DNA of 64,000 nt from Solea solea (GCF_958295425.1 NC_081136.1:3753311-3817310), one strand, 5' to 3'; positions 9,686-21,879 are shown, counted from the first letter of the stretch. Program-made: numbers and translations. The notes: generated by a model from the sequence alone, not told the origin.

Positions 9686-12600
9686 ATGGATAGAGGCGCG
9701 ACGATGAAGCGCCCTAAAAGGACCCGATGGCTTTGGCCTATTCTCATCATTTCAACTGTATTGACTACCACCCGTGGACGGAATTTTGCCAGAAAGTCAC
9801 TGACGTACCGCTATGCAGTTCGAGGTGAAAATGTCACCCTTGAATGCCATTTCCAGGTTGGTACTGAGGATTTGGATCAGTTGATGATCGAATGGTTCTT
9901 TGAGCCTAGACATGGAGAAACTGACAAGGACCTCCTGATCTCATTGTTTGGAGATACAAAATATCACAAAAATGGCATCCAGGACAGGGTTCACTTTTCA
10001 TCTCTAAATCCCCAGGATGGTGATGCTTCATTGATGTTAAATGACCTTGCGCTTACAGACACAGGTACTTACCAATGTACGATCAAAGCAATGACTCAAA
10101 TCCAAAGCAAGCAATTTGTGCTGAAGGTTATGGAGAAGCTACCTACACCAGTATGTGGTCGCTTTGGTGAAGACAGCAAAGAACTGATTTTGACATGCAT
10201 GATGTCAGAGTACGTCGCACACCAAAGGTTTAGATGGGAAAAAATGACTGGAAATAGAAAGCTTCCTCCATCTGCAGCCAACTATGGACCTCAAAGTTAC
10301 CTGTATATTAGAGAAGTAAAGGAAACTGACTTTGGAACCTACCGCTGCACTGTTGAGAACCCTGTAAGTCAAGGGGAATACTGTGAAGTAATTCTCCAAC
10401 CAAAACCTCAGACCACAGGACCACCAAACATGAACGTGACGACAGTGGTTGCTTCAGTCACAGACATGGAAGGAGGTTCTCGTCACATCCCTCAGACAGA
10501 ATCTCAGACCACAGGACCACCAAACATGGAAGCAACCACAGTGGCTGCCTCAGTCACAGACATGGGAGGAAGTTCTCGTCACATCCCTCAGACAGAATCT
10601 CAGACCACAGGACCACCAAACATGGAAGCAACCACAGTGGCTGCCTCAGTCACAGACATGGGAGGAGGTTCTCGTCACATCCTTCAAACAGAACCTCAGA
10701 CCGCAGGACCACCAAACATGGAAGCGACCACAGTGGTTGCCTCAGTCAAAGACATGGGAGGAGGTTCTCGTCACATCCCTCAGACAGAATCTCAGACCAC
10801 AGAACCACCAAACATGGAAGAAACCACAGTGGTTGCCTCAGTCACAGACTTGGGAGGAGGTTCTCGTCACATCCCTCGGACAGAATCTCAGACTACAGAA
10901 CCACCAAGCATGGAAGCAACCACAGTGGTTGCCTCAGTCACAGACTTGGGAGGAGGTTCTCTTCACATCCCTCAGAAAGAATCTCAGACCACAGAACCAC
11001 CAAGCATGGAAGCAACCACAGTGGTTGCCTCAGTCAAAGACATGGCACGAGCCTCTCGTCACATCCTTCAGACAGATTCTCCGACCACAGGACCACCAAA
11101 CACGGAAGCAACCACAGTGGTCACTTCAGTCACAGATACGGGAGGAGGCTCTCGTCACATCCCTCAGACAGAATCTCAGACCACAGGACCACCAAACATG
11201 GAAGCAACCACAGTGGTTGCCTCAGTCACAGACTTGGGAGGAGGTTCTCGTCATATCCTTCAAACAGAATCTCAGACCACAGGACCACCAAAAATGGAAG
11301 CAACCACAGTGGCTGCCTCAGTCAAAGACATGAGAGGAGGTTCTCGTCACATCCCTCAGACAGAATCTCAGACCACAGGACCACCAAACATGGAAGCAAC
11401 CACATTGGTCGCTTCAGTCACAGATATGGGAGGAGGCTCTCGTCACATCCCTCAGACAGAATCTCAGACCACAGGACCATCAAACACGGACACAACCCCA
11501 GCGGTTGCTTCAGTCACAGACATGGAAGGAGGTTCTCGTCACATCCCTCAGACAGAATCTCAGACCACAAGACCACCAAACATGGAACCAACCACAGTGG
11601 TCGCCTCAGTCACAGACATCGGAGGAGCCTCTCTTCACATCCCTCAGACAGAATCTCAGACCACAGGACCACCAAACATGGAAGCAACCACAGTGGTCGC
11701 CTCAGTCAAAGACATGGAAGGAGGTTCTCGTCACATCCCTCAGACAGAATCTCAGACCACAGGACCACCAAACATGGAAGCAACCACAGTGGTCGCCTCA
11801 GTCATAGACATGGGAGGAGGTTCTCGTCACATCCCTCAGACAGAATCTCAGACCACAGGACCACCAAACATGGAAGCAACCACAGTGGTCGCCTCAGTCA
11901 CAGACATCGGAGGAGCCTCTCGTCACATCCCTCAGACAGAATCTCAGACCACAGGACCACCAAACATGGAAGCAACCACAGTGGTCGCCTCAGTCACAGA
12001 CATGGGAGGAGGTTCTCGTCACGTCCCTCAGAGAAAATCTCAGACCACAGGACCACCAAACAAGGAAGCATCCACAGTGGTCGCCTCAGTCACAGACATG
12101 GGAGGAGCCTCTCGTCTCATCCCTCAGACAGAATCTCAGAGCACAGGACCACCAAACATGGAAGCAACCACAGTGGTCGCCTCAGTCACAGACAACGGAG
12201 GAGCCTCTCGTCACATCCCTCAGACAGAATCTCAGACCACAGGACCACCAAACATGGAAGCAACCACAGTGGTCGCCTCAGTCACAGACATGGGAGGAGG
12301 TTCTCGTCACATCCCTCAGACAGAATCTCAGACCACAGGACCACCAAACACGGACGCAACCCCAGCGGTTGCTTCAGTCACAGACATGGGAGGAGGTTCT
12401 CGTCACATCCCTCAGACAGAATCTCAGACCACAGGACCACCAAACACGGACGCAACCCCAGCGGTTGCTTCAGTCACAGACATGGGAGGAGGTTCTCGTC
12501 ACATCCCTCAGACAGAATCTCAGACCACAGGACCACCAAACATGGAAGCAACCGCAGTGTTCACCTCAGTCACAGACATGGGAGGAGGTTCTCGTCACAT

Positions 12601-15600
12601 TCCTCAGAGAAAATCTCAGACCACAGGACCACCAAACATGGAAGCAACCACAGTTGTTGCCTCAGTCACAGACTTGGGAGGAGGTTCTCGTCATATCCTT
12701 CAAACAGAATCTCAGTCCACAGGACCACCAAAAATGGAAGCAACCACAGTGGTCGCCTCAGTCAAAGACATGGGAGGAGGTTCTCGTCACGTCCCTCAGA
12801 GAAAATCTCAGACCACAGGACCACCAAACAAGGAAGCAACCACAGTGGTCGCCTCAGTCACAGACATGAGAGGAGGTTCTCGTCACATCGCTCAGACAGA
12901 ATCTCAGAGCACAGGACCACCAAACACGGAAGCAACCACAGTGGTCACTTCAGTCACAGATATGAGAGGAGACTCTCGTCACATCCCTCAGACAGAATCT
13001 CAGACCACAGGACCATCAAACATGGAAGAAACCACAGTGGTCGCCTCAGTCACAGACATGGGAGGAGCCTCTCGTCACATCCCTCGGACAGAATCTCAGA
13101 CCACAGGACCACCAAACATGGAAGCAACCACAGTGGTCGCCTCAGTCAAAGACATGGAAGGAGGTTCTCGTCACATCCCTCAGACAGAATCTCAGACCAC
13201 AGGACCACCAAACATGGAAGCAACCACAGTGGTCGCCTCAGTCACAGACATGGGAGGAGGTTCTCGCCACGTCCCTCAGAGAAAATCTCAGACCACAGGA
13301 CCACCAAACAAGGAAGCAACCACAGTGGTCGCCTCAGTCACAGACATGGGAGGAGCCTCTCGTCTCATCCCTCAGACAGAATCTCAGAGCACAGGACCAC
13401 CAAACATGGAAGCAACCACAGTGGTCGCCTCAGTCACAGACATCGGAGGAGCCTCTCGTCACATCCCTCAGACAGAATCTCAGACCACAGGACCACCAAA
13501 CATGGAAGCAACCACAGTGGTCGCCTCAGTCACAGACATGGGAGGAGGTTCTCGTCACATCCCTCAGACAGAATCTCAGACCACAGGACCACCAAACACG
13601 GACGCAACCCCAGCGGTTGCTTCAGTCACAGACATGGGAGGAGGTTCTCGTCACATCCCTCAGACAGAATCTCAGACCACAGGACCACCAAACACGGACG
13701 CAACCCCAGCGGTTGCTTCAGTCACAGACATGGGAGGAGGTTCTCGTCACATCCCTCAGACAGAATCTCAGATCACAGGACCACCAAACATGGAAGCAAC
13801 CACAGTGGTCGCCTCAGTCACAGACATGGGAGCTGGTTCTCGTCACATCCCTCAGACAGAATCTCAGACCGCAGGACCACCAAACACGGACGCAACCCCA
13901 GCGGTTGCTTCAGTCACAGACATGGGAGGAGCCTCTCGTCACATCCCTCAGAGAGAATCTCAGACCACAGGACCACCAAACACGGACGCAACCCCAGCGG
14001 TTGCTTCAGTCACAGACATGGGAGAAGGTTCTCGTCATATCCCTCAGACAGAATCTCAGACCACAGGACCACCAAACATGGAAGCAACCACAGTGGTCGC
14101 CTCAGTCACAGACATGGGAGCTGGTTCTCGTCACATCCCTCAGACAGAATCTCAGACCGCAGGACCACCAAACATGGAAGCAACCACAGTGGTCGCTTCA
14201 GTCACAGACATGGGAGGAGGTTCTCGTCACATCCTTCAGACAGATTCTCAGACCACAGGACCACCAAACACGGAAGCAACCACAGTGGTTACTTCAGTCA
14301 CAGATATGGGAGGAGGCTCTCGTCACATCCCTCAGACAGAATCTCAGACCACAGGACCACCAAACATGGAAGCAACCACAGTGGTTACCTCAGTCACAGA
14401 CTTGGGAGGAGGTTCTCGTCACATCCTTCAAACAGAATCTCAGACCACAGGACCACCAAACATGGAAGCAACCACAGTGGTTGCCTCAGTCACAGACATG
14501 GGACGAGCCTCTCGTCACATCCTTCAGACAGAATCTCAGACCACAGAACCACCAAACACGGACACAACCCCAGCGGTTGCTTCAGTCACAGACATGGGAG
14601 GAGGTTCTCGTCACATCCCTCAGACAGATTCTCAGACCACAGGACCACCAAACACGGAAGCAACCACAGTGGTCACTTCAGTCACAGATACGGGAGGAGG
14701 CTCTCGTCACATCCCTCAGACAGAATCTCATACCACAGGACAACCAAACACGGAAGCAACCACAGTGGTCACTTCAGTCACAGATACGGGAGGAGGCTCT
14801 CGTCACATCCCTCAGACAGAATCTCATACCACAGGACCACCAAACACGGAAGCAACCACAGTGGTTGCCTCAGACACAGACTTGGGAGGAGGTTCTCGTC
14901 ACATCCCTCAGACAGAATCTCAGACCACAGGACAACCAAACACGGAAGCAACCACAGTGGTCACTTCAGTCACAGATATGGGAGGAGGCTCTCGTCACAT
15001 CCCTCAGACAGAATCTCAGACCACAGGACCACCAAACATGGAAGCAACCACAGTGGTTACCTCAGTCACAGACTTGGGAGGAGGTTCTCGTCACATCCTT
15101 CAAACAGAATCTCAGACCACCAGACCACCAAACATGGAAGCAACCACAGTGGTTGCCTCAGTCACAGACATGGGACGAGCCTCTCGTCACATCCTTCAGA
15201 CAGAATCTCAGACCACAGAACCACCAAACACGGACACAACCCCAGCGGTTGCTTCAGTCACAGACATGGGAGGAGGTTCTCGTCACATCCCTCAGACAGA
15301 TTCTCAGACCACAGGACCACCAAACACGGAAGCAACCACAGTGGTCACTTCAGTCACAGATACGGGAGGAGGCTCTCGTCACATCCCTCAGACAGAATCT
15401 CATACCACAGGACAACCAAACACGGAAGCAACCACAGTGGTCACTTCAGTCACAGATACGGGAGGAGGCTCTCGTCACATCCCTCAGAAAGAATCTCATA
15501 CCACAGGACCACCAAACATGGAAGCAACCACAGTGGTTGCCTCAGACACAGACTTGGGAGGAGGTTCTCGTCACATCCCTCAGACAGAATCTCAGACCAC

Positions 15601-18600
15601 AGGACAACCAAACACGGAAGCAACCACAGTGGTCACTTCAGTCACAGATATGGGAGGAGGCTCTCGTCACATCCCTCAGACAGAATCTCAGACCACAGGA
15701 CCACCAAACATGGAAGCAACCACAGTGGTAGCCTCAGTCACAGACATGGGAGGAGGTTCTCGTCACATCCTTCAAACAGAATCTCAGACCACAGGACCAC
15801 CAAACATGGAAGCAACCACAGTGGTCGCCTCAGTCACAGACATGGGAGGAGGTTCTCGTCACATCCCTCAGACAGAATCTCAGACCACAGGACCACCAAA
15901 CATGGAAGCAACCACTGCGGTCGCCTCAGTCAAAGACATGGAAGGAGGTTCTCGTCACATCCCTCAGACAGAATCTCAGACCACAGCACCACCAAACATG
16001 GAAGCAACCACAATGGTTGCCTCAGTCACAGACATGGGAGGAGGTTCTCGTCACATCCCTCAGAGAGAATCTCAGACCACAGGACCACCAAACATGGAAG
16101 CAACCACAGTGGTCGCCTCAGTCACAGACATGGGAGGAGGTTCTCGTCACATCCCTCAGACAGAATCTCAGACCGCAGGACCACCAAACATGGAAGCAAC
16201 CACAGTGGTCGCTTCAGTCACAGACATGGGAGGAGGTTCTCGTCACATCCTTCAGACAGATTCTCAGACCACAGGACCACCAAACACGGAAGCAACCACA
16301 GTGGTCACTTCAGTCACAGATATGGGAGGAGGCTCTCGTCACATCCCTCAGACAGAATCTCAGACCACAGGACCACCAAACATGGAAGCAACCACAGTGG
16401 TTACCTCAGTCACAGACTTGGGAGGAGGTTCTCGTCACATCCTTCAAACAGAATCTCAGACCACAGGACCACCAAACATGGAAGCAACCACAGTGGTTGC
16501 CTCAGTCACAGACATGGGACGAGCCTCTCGTCACATCCTTCAGACAGAATCTCAGACCACAGAACCACCAAACACGGACACAACCCCAGCGGTTGCTTCA
16601 GTCACAGACATGGGAGGAGGTTCTCGTCACATCCCTCAGACAGATTCTCAGACCACAGGACCACCAAACACGGAAGCAACCACAGTGGTCACTTCAGTCA
16701 CAGATACGGGAGGAGGCTCTCGTCACATCCCTCAGACAGAATCTCATACCACAGGACAACCAAACACGGAAGCAACCACAGTGGTCACTTCAGTCACAGA
16801 TACGGGAGGAGGCTCTCGTCACATCCTTCAAACAGAATCTCAGACCACAGGACCACCAAACATGGAAGCAACCACAGTGGTCGCCTCAGTCACAGACATG
16901 GGAGGAGGTTCTCGTCACATCCCTCAGACAGAATCTCAGACCACAGGACCACCAAACATGGAAGCAACCACAGTGGTCGCCTCAGTCACAGACATGGGAG
17001 GAGGTTCTCGTCACATCCCTCAGACAGAATCTCAGACCACAGGACCACCAAACATGGAAGCAACCACTGCGGTCGCCTCAGTCAAAGACATGGAAGGAGG
17101 TTCTCGTCACATCCCTCAGACAGAATCTCAGACCACAGCACCACCAAACATGGAAGCAACCACAATGGTTGCCTCAGTCACAGACATGGGAGGAGGTTCT
17201 CGTCACATCCCTCAGAGAGAATCTCAGACCACAGGACCACCAAACATGGAAGCAACCACAGTGGTCGCCTCAGTCACAGACATGGGAGGAGGTTCTCGTC
17301 ACATCCCTCAGACAGAATCTCAGACCACAGGACCACCAAACAAGGAAGCAACCACAGTGGTCGCTTCAGTCACAGACATGGGAGGAGGTTCCCGTCACAT
17401 CGCTCAGACAGAATCTCAGACCACAGGACCACCAAACATGGAAGCAACCACAGTGGTAGCCTCAGTCACAGACATGGGAGGAGGTTCTCGTCACATCCTT
17501 CAAACAGAATCTCAGACCACAGGACCACCAAACATGGAAGCAACCACAGTGGTCGCCTCAGTCACAGACATGGGAGGAGGTTCTCGTCACATCCCTCAGA
17601 CAGAATCTCAGACCACAGGACCACCAAACATGGAAGCAACCACTGCGGTCGCCTCAGTCAAAGACATGGAAGGAGGTTCTCGTCACATCCCTCAGACAGA
17701 ATCTCAGACCACAGCACCACCAAACATGGAAGCAACCACAATGGTTGCCTCAGTCACAGACATGGGAGGAGGTTCTCGTCACATCCCTCAGAGAGAATCT
17801 CAGACCACAGGACCACCAAACATGGAAGCAACCACAGTGGTCGCCTCAGTCACAGACATGGGAGGAGGTTCTCGTCACATCCCTCAGACAGAATCTCAGA
17901 CCGCAGGACCACCAAACATGGAAGCAACCACAGTGGTCGCTTCAGTCACAGACATGGGAGGAGGTTCTCGTCACATCCTTCAGACAGATTCTCAGACCAC
18001 AGGACCACCAAACACGGAAGCAACCACAGTGGTCACTTCAGTCACAGATATGGGAGGAGGCTCTCGTCACATCCCTCAGACAGAATCTCAGACCACAGGA
18101 CCACCAAACATGGAAGCAACCACAGTGGTTACCTCAGTCACAGACTTGGGAGGAGGTTCTCGTCACATCCTTCAAACAGAATCTCAGACCACAGGACCAC
18201 CAAACATGGAAGCAACCACAGTGGTTGCCTCAGTCACAGACATGGGACGAGCCTCTCGTCACATCCTTCAGACAGAATCTCAGACCACAGAACCACCAAA
18301 CACGGACACAACCCCAGCGGTTGCTTCAGTCACAGACATGGGAGGAGGTTCTCGTCACATCCCTCAGACAGATTCTCAGACCACAGGACCACCAAACACG
18401 GAAGCAACCACAGTGGTCACTTCAGTCACAGATACGGGAGGAGGCTCTCGTCACATCCCTCAGACAGAATCTCATACCACAGGACAACCAAACACGGAAG
18501 CAACCACAGTGGTCACTTCAGTCACAGATACGGGAGGAGGCTCTCGTCACATCCTTCAAACAGAATCTCAGACCACAGGACCACCAAACATGGAAGCAAC

Positions 18601-21274
18601 CACAGTGGTCGCCTCAGTCACAGACATGGGAGGAGGTTCTCGTCACATCCCTCAGACAGAATCTCAGACCACAGGACCACCAAACATGGAAGCAACCACA
18701 GTGGTCGCCTCAGTCACAGACATGGGAGGAGGTTCTCGTCACATCCCTCAGACAGAATCTCAGACCACAGGACCACCAAACATGGAAGCAACCACTGCGG
18801 TCGCCTCAGTCAAAGACATGGAAGGAGGTTCTCGTCACATCCCTCAGACAGAATCTCAGACCACAGCACCACCAAACATGGAAGCAACCACAATGGTTGC
18901 CTCAGTCACAGACATGGGAGGAGGTTCTCGTCACATCCCTCAGAGAGAATCTCAGACCACAGGACCACCAAACATGGAAGCAACCACAGTGGTCGCCTCA
19001 GTCACAGACATGGGAGGAGGTTCTCGTCACATCCCTCAGACAGAATCTCAGACCACAGGACCACCAAACAAGGAAGCAACCACAGTGGTCGCTTCAGTCA
19101 CAGACATGGGAGGAGGTTCCCGTCACATCGCTCAGACAGAATCTCAGACCACAGGACCACCAAACATGGAAGCAACCACAGTGGTTGCCTCAGTCACAGA
19201 CATGGGAGGAGTCTCTCGTCTCATCCCTCAGACAGAATCTCAGACCACAGGACAACCAAACATGGAAGCAACCACAGTGGTCACTTCAGTCACAGATATG
19301 GGAGGAGGTTCTCGTCACATCCTTCAAACAGAATCTCAGACCACAGGACCACCAAACATGGAAGCAACCACAGTGGTCGCCTCAGTCACAGATATGGGAG
19401 GAGGCTCTCGTCACATCCCTCAGACAGAATCTCAGACCACAGGACAACCAAACACGGAAGCAACCACAGTGGTCACTTCAGTCACAGATATGGGAGGAGG
19501 CTCTCGTCACATCCCTCAGACAGAATCTCAGACCACAGGACCACCAAACATGGAAGCAACCACAGTGGTAGCCTCAGTCACAGACATGGGAGGAGGTTCT
19601 CGTCAAATCCCTCGGACAGAATCTCAGACCACAGGACCATCAAACATTGAAGCAACCACAGTGGTCGCCTCAGTCACAAGATCAGGAGAATTAGGTCACG
19701 TCCCCCAGCCTGGACGTACCACATCATTGACGTACTATGCAGCTCGAGGTGAAAATGTCACCCTTGAATGTCATTTCACTGTTCCTCCTGAGGATTTGGA
19801 TCAGTTGACGATTGAATGGCTCTTTAGGCCGGGATCGGGACAAATTGTCCCAATCTCATTTTTTGGAGATACAAAATATCACAAAAATGGCACCCAGGAC
19901 AGGGTTCGTTTTTCCTCTCCAAATCCCCAGGATGGTGACGCTTCATTGACGTTAGATGACCTTGAGCTTACAGACACAGGCACTTACCAATGTACGATCA
20001 AAGCAATGACTCAAATCCAAAGCAAGAAATTTGTGCTGAAGGTTATGGAGAAGCTACCTACACCAGTATGTGGACTCTACAGTGATGTCGAAGAGGGCAA
20101 AGAACTGATTTTGACATGCAGGATCTCTCCAGACATCCTACCCCGAAGGTTCAGATGGGAAAGAATGACTGGAAATAGAAGGCTTCCTCAACCTGCATTT
20201 TTCTATGGACTTCAAGGTGACCTGTATATTAAAGAAGTAAAGACAACTGACTTTGGAACCTACCGCTGCACTACTCAGAACCCTGTAAGTGAAGAGAAAT
20301 ACTGTGAAGTAATTCTGACAACAGCAGTTCTTACTCCCATCGCTGTCAGAGAAAGAGGACTAGAACCACACGTCATCACCCTGCCAGCACCAAACAGTGC
20401 AACATCTGTAGTGATAGCAGTAGCAGTGGTTACTTCAGCCATGGTCATCATTGTCATCATCATCACAGTCGTCATCTTTGAATACTGCAAAAGGAAACCT
20501 CATTGTGAAGTGACAGACGAACGTCCTTCGCGTCAAGAGAAGTGCATTGCAGATGTGAGTAAGATATTGTGGTAAAGTACTGTTTTATTTAAATCATAAT
20601 TTCACATGTCAAGGTTGAACAGTGCAAACATCTTTAACACACGCCTCTTTCCCTCCCTCCCCCTGGCGGCAATTTTTTTTAAATTTCTCAATGAAGGCCG
20701 CGCCAAAGGGTGACCCTGAATACATCAGTCTATACAAGATGGGCCGAAAAAAGACAATAACCTGTGAAGGAGACAACCAAGGTAAGAACTACAACAAGAA
20801 CATTTAGAACTGAACTAGGACTGCGTGCAGTCATGAAAGGGCCCCTTGCATGGGGGGGGGGGTGCATTTCCCTGGCTGACTTCCTGTTGAGTTGAGGCCA
20901 TGGTCCCAATTCACTTTTTTGTTCTTCTGAGGCTGTGACAAGTTCCCACCAAGTTTGGTGAAATTTGGTGCAACTTAATCTTGGCTTGGTCCATCCACGT
21001 TTCGCCTTAGGTGGCGCGACAATTTGTACTCGACACATCTAAGGGAAAATGTTGTCGATGGTCACTTCAGCATACATTGACCGATCGCCTCGAAACTTCA
21101 TACGTGACACAGTAGACCGACCTGCAACACGTATACGTTAATATTATCCTGTGACTTTGCGGTCATTTTTGAGGGAGTTTTATATTTCATTTATTACAAA
21201 ATAAATAAATGTATACATGCAAATTTCTCTTATTTCTTTTAGGAATTGTAATTTCTGAAGAGTGGTATGTCTAG
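9686..21274 (+). CDS. Giant CXADR/CTX-family immunoglobulin protein with 97-unit stalk (3 exons: 9686-20554, 20697-20781, 21243-21274)
   Basis: Predicted 3,661-residue type I membrane protein. Order: basic/hydrophobic signal peptide (about residues 7-31); IgV (Cys54-Cys131); IgC2 with Cys157, 171, 221 and 233, the four-cysteine pattern of CXADR domain 2; 97 stalk units of 32 residues (238-3340); a second, closely similar V-C2 pair (about 3341-3545); transmembrane helix from about 3575; short basic tail. CXADR-like signatures are RVHFSS, GDASL, TDTGTYQC and FGTYRCT. The single open frame runs to 20575, but GAT|GTGAGT at 20555 joins in frame to an exon at 20697 (28 codons, phase 1) and then one at 21243 ending in EEWYV-stop, so I prefer the spliced tail. 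ATG 9686 (A at -3, G at +4) is chosen as start; ATG 9704 is possible; an upstream exon cannot be excluded. Unusually, both Ig pairs, stalk and TM share one exon. Function unknown; cell adhesion or surface protection is inference. Confidence 0.85.
9785..10396 (+). other. N-terminal IgV-IgC2 module of the giant protein
   Basis: V domain with GENVTLEC, a tryptophan in IEWFF, RVHFSS and TDTGTYQC. C2 domain with PVCGRF, LTCMM, RFRWEK and FGTYRCTVENP. At nucleotide level it closely matches 19720-20315; the stretch ACTTACCAATGTACGATCAA and its continuation are identical between the two, so the duplication is recent or homogenised. Confidence 0.85.
10397..19705 (+). repeat. Coding array: 97 units of 96 bp (32 residues)
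   Basis: Consensus unit: QTESQTTGPPNMEATT followed by VVASVTDMGGGSRHIP. Unit starts fall exactly every 96 bp from 10397 to 19613, with no insertion or deletion; only the last unit is one codon short and degenerate. Units contain about 28% Ser/Thr, three Pro and no Cys, as in mucin-like stalks. Variant units (TDATPAVASV, TEATTVVTSV, QRKSQTT, GRASRHI) are arranged in blocks that repeat as higher-order units of 18 (1,728 bp) and 7 (672 bp). Confidence 0.97.
15911..18791 (+). repeat. Higher-order 1,728-bp duplication inside the array
   Basis: The rare variant ACCACTGCGGTC occurs at 15911, 17063, 17639 and 18791, spaced 12, 6 and 12 units apart, so 15911/17639 and 17063/18791 are each exactly 1,728 bp apart. 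The variant GGACGAGCCTC at 16517 and 18245 gives the same spacing. An older 672-bp step (7 units) links 14501 to 15173. This implies unequal exchange of multi-unit blocks. Confidence 0.9.
19706..20407 (+). other. C-terminal IgV-IgC2 module and juxtamembrane stalk
   Basis: Second V-C2 pair (GENVTLEC, IEWLF, RVRFSS, TDTGTYQC, PVCGLY, RFRWERMTG, FGTYRCTTQNP), then a short linker to the membrane helix. It retains all canonical cysteines and tryptophans. The V domain carries an extra sequon (KNGTQ) compared with the N-terminal copy. Confidence 0.85.
20408..20480 (+). other. Transmembrane helix of the giant protein
   Basis: About 24 hydrophobic residues (VVIAVAVVTSAMVIIVIII and onward) followed by EYCKRKPHC. 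The near-membrane Cys and the basic stop-transfer residues resemble the CXADR layout, where juxtamembrane Cys are palmitoylated; palmitoylation here is inference. Confidence 0.85.
20697..20781 (+). CDS. Cytoplasmic-tail exon 2 of the giant protein
   Basis: The acceptor is TTTCTCAATGAAG|GCC and the donor CAAG|GTAAGA. In the frame set by GAT|GTGAGT it reads AAPKGDPEYISLYKM and then GRKKTITCEGDNQ. YISL fits the Y-x-x-hydrophobic sorting or phosphotyrosine pattern. The exon is not part of the long open frame and would be missed by a single-exon annotation. Confidence 0.7.
20821..21170. repeat. Interspersed repeat in intron 2 of the giant gene
   Basis: Text such as CCACCAAGTTTGGTGAAATT and CCGATCGCCTCGAAACTTCA is typical of a moderately repetitive fish element. 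Family unknown. Confidence 0.4.
21243..21274 (+). CDS. Terminal coding exon of the giant protein
   Basis: Acceptor TTATTTCTTTTAG|GA. Completing the split Gly codon gives GIVISEEWYV and a TAG at 21272-21274. The last residues W-Y-V fit a class II PDZ ligand (hydrophobic-x-hydrophobic), comparable in role to the class I ligand at the CXADR C-terminus. A donor (AAAG|GTGAGT) follows at 21295, so the 3' UTR may itself be spliced. Confidence 0.65.
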
Positions 21275-21779
21275 TGTTTATCAGATCATATAAAGGTGAG
21301 TGTTCATTTTTATTTTTATTTCAGAATATGATGTTGATAAGCTCTCTATATACTTTGTTATACAAGTCATTTTTCTTTTCTTTTTTTTTTAAATTAAACC
21401 TCCTCCTTCCTTTCTTTCCAGGTCGCAGCGGTTGCTTTGGAAACTCTGGTGATGTTTTATTACAAATATCATAATTGTGTTTTTCAGTCACATTTGTTAG
21501 GATTAGGGTTGTGAAAGTGATCTAGATCTTCAGTTCACCTTTGTAGAAAGAGGAGTTTATTTAAAGCAGAATTTTCTAGTCTCAGTGTTTTCTGTAACAA
21601 TAATGGAACAATACTTAAGAATCAACATAACAACAGTACGTAGTGTAATGTTAGCATGTGGAGTAATGAACATGGTTCACTAGTATAATGTCATGTCATA
21701 AAGATGGCTTAGATGCAGAAGGGTCATTCAAAATCACTAATTGTTCATTTGTTCATTTTTATTTGCTGTTTTCTTTGTA

Positions 21780-21835
21780 AATAAATGTATTGATTCAATA
21801 GCAGAAGTGAATATTTGGGCCAAAGTGAAAATAAA
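21780..21835 (+). terminator. Candidate polyadenylation signals of the giant gene
   Basis: AATAAA at 21780-21785 and 21830-21835, about 510 and 560 bases after the stop codon. Two hexamers close together are plausible, but the AT-rich context makes chance likely too. Confidence 0.4.
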
Positions 21836-21879
21836 ACAATTTAATCTTGAGAATAAACTTGCAATGTTAAAAAAGTCAT

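Noticed and set aside
10449..19571. Long overlapping open frames in a second plus-strand frame of the array (up to about 700 codons; WEEVLVTSLRQNLRPQDHQ repeats)
   Set aside because: A 96-bp unit is a multiple of three, so one unit without stops in another frame stays open when repeated. Stops interrupt it where units vary, there is no domain at either end, and the main frame alone carries Ig, signal peptide and TM.
10397..19705. CRISPR-like or satellite array
   Set aside because: No repeat/spacer alternation; units are contiguous, coding and embedded between Ig domains of one reading frame in a vertebrate genome.
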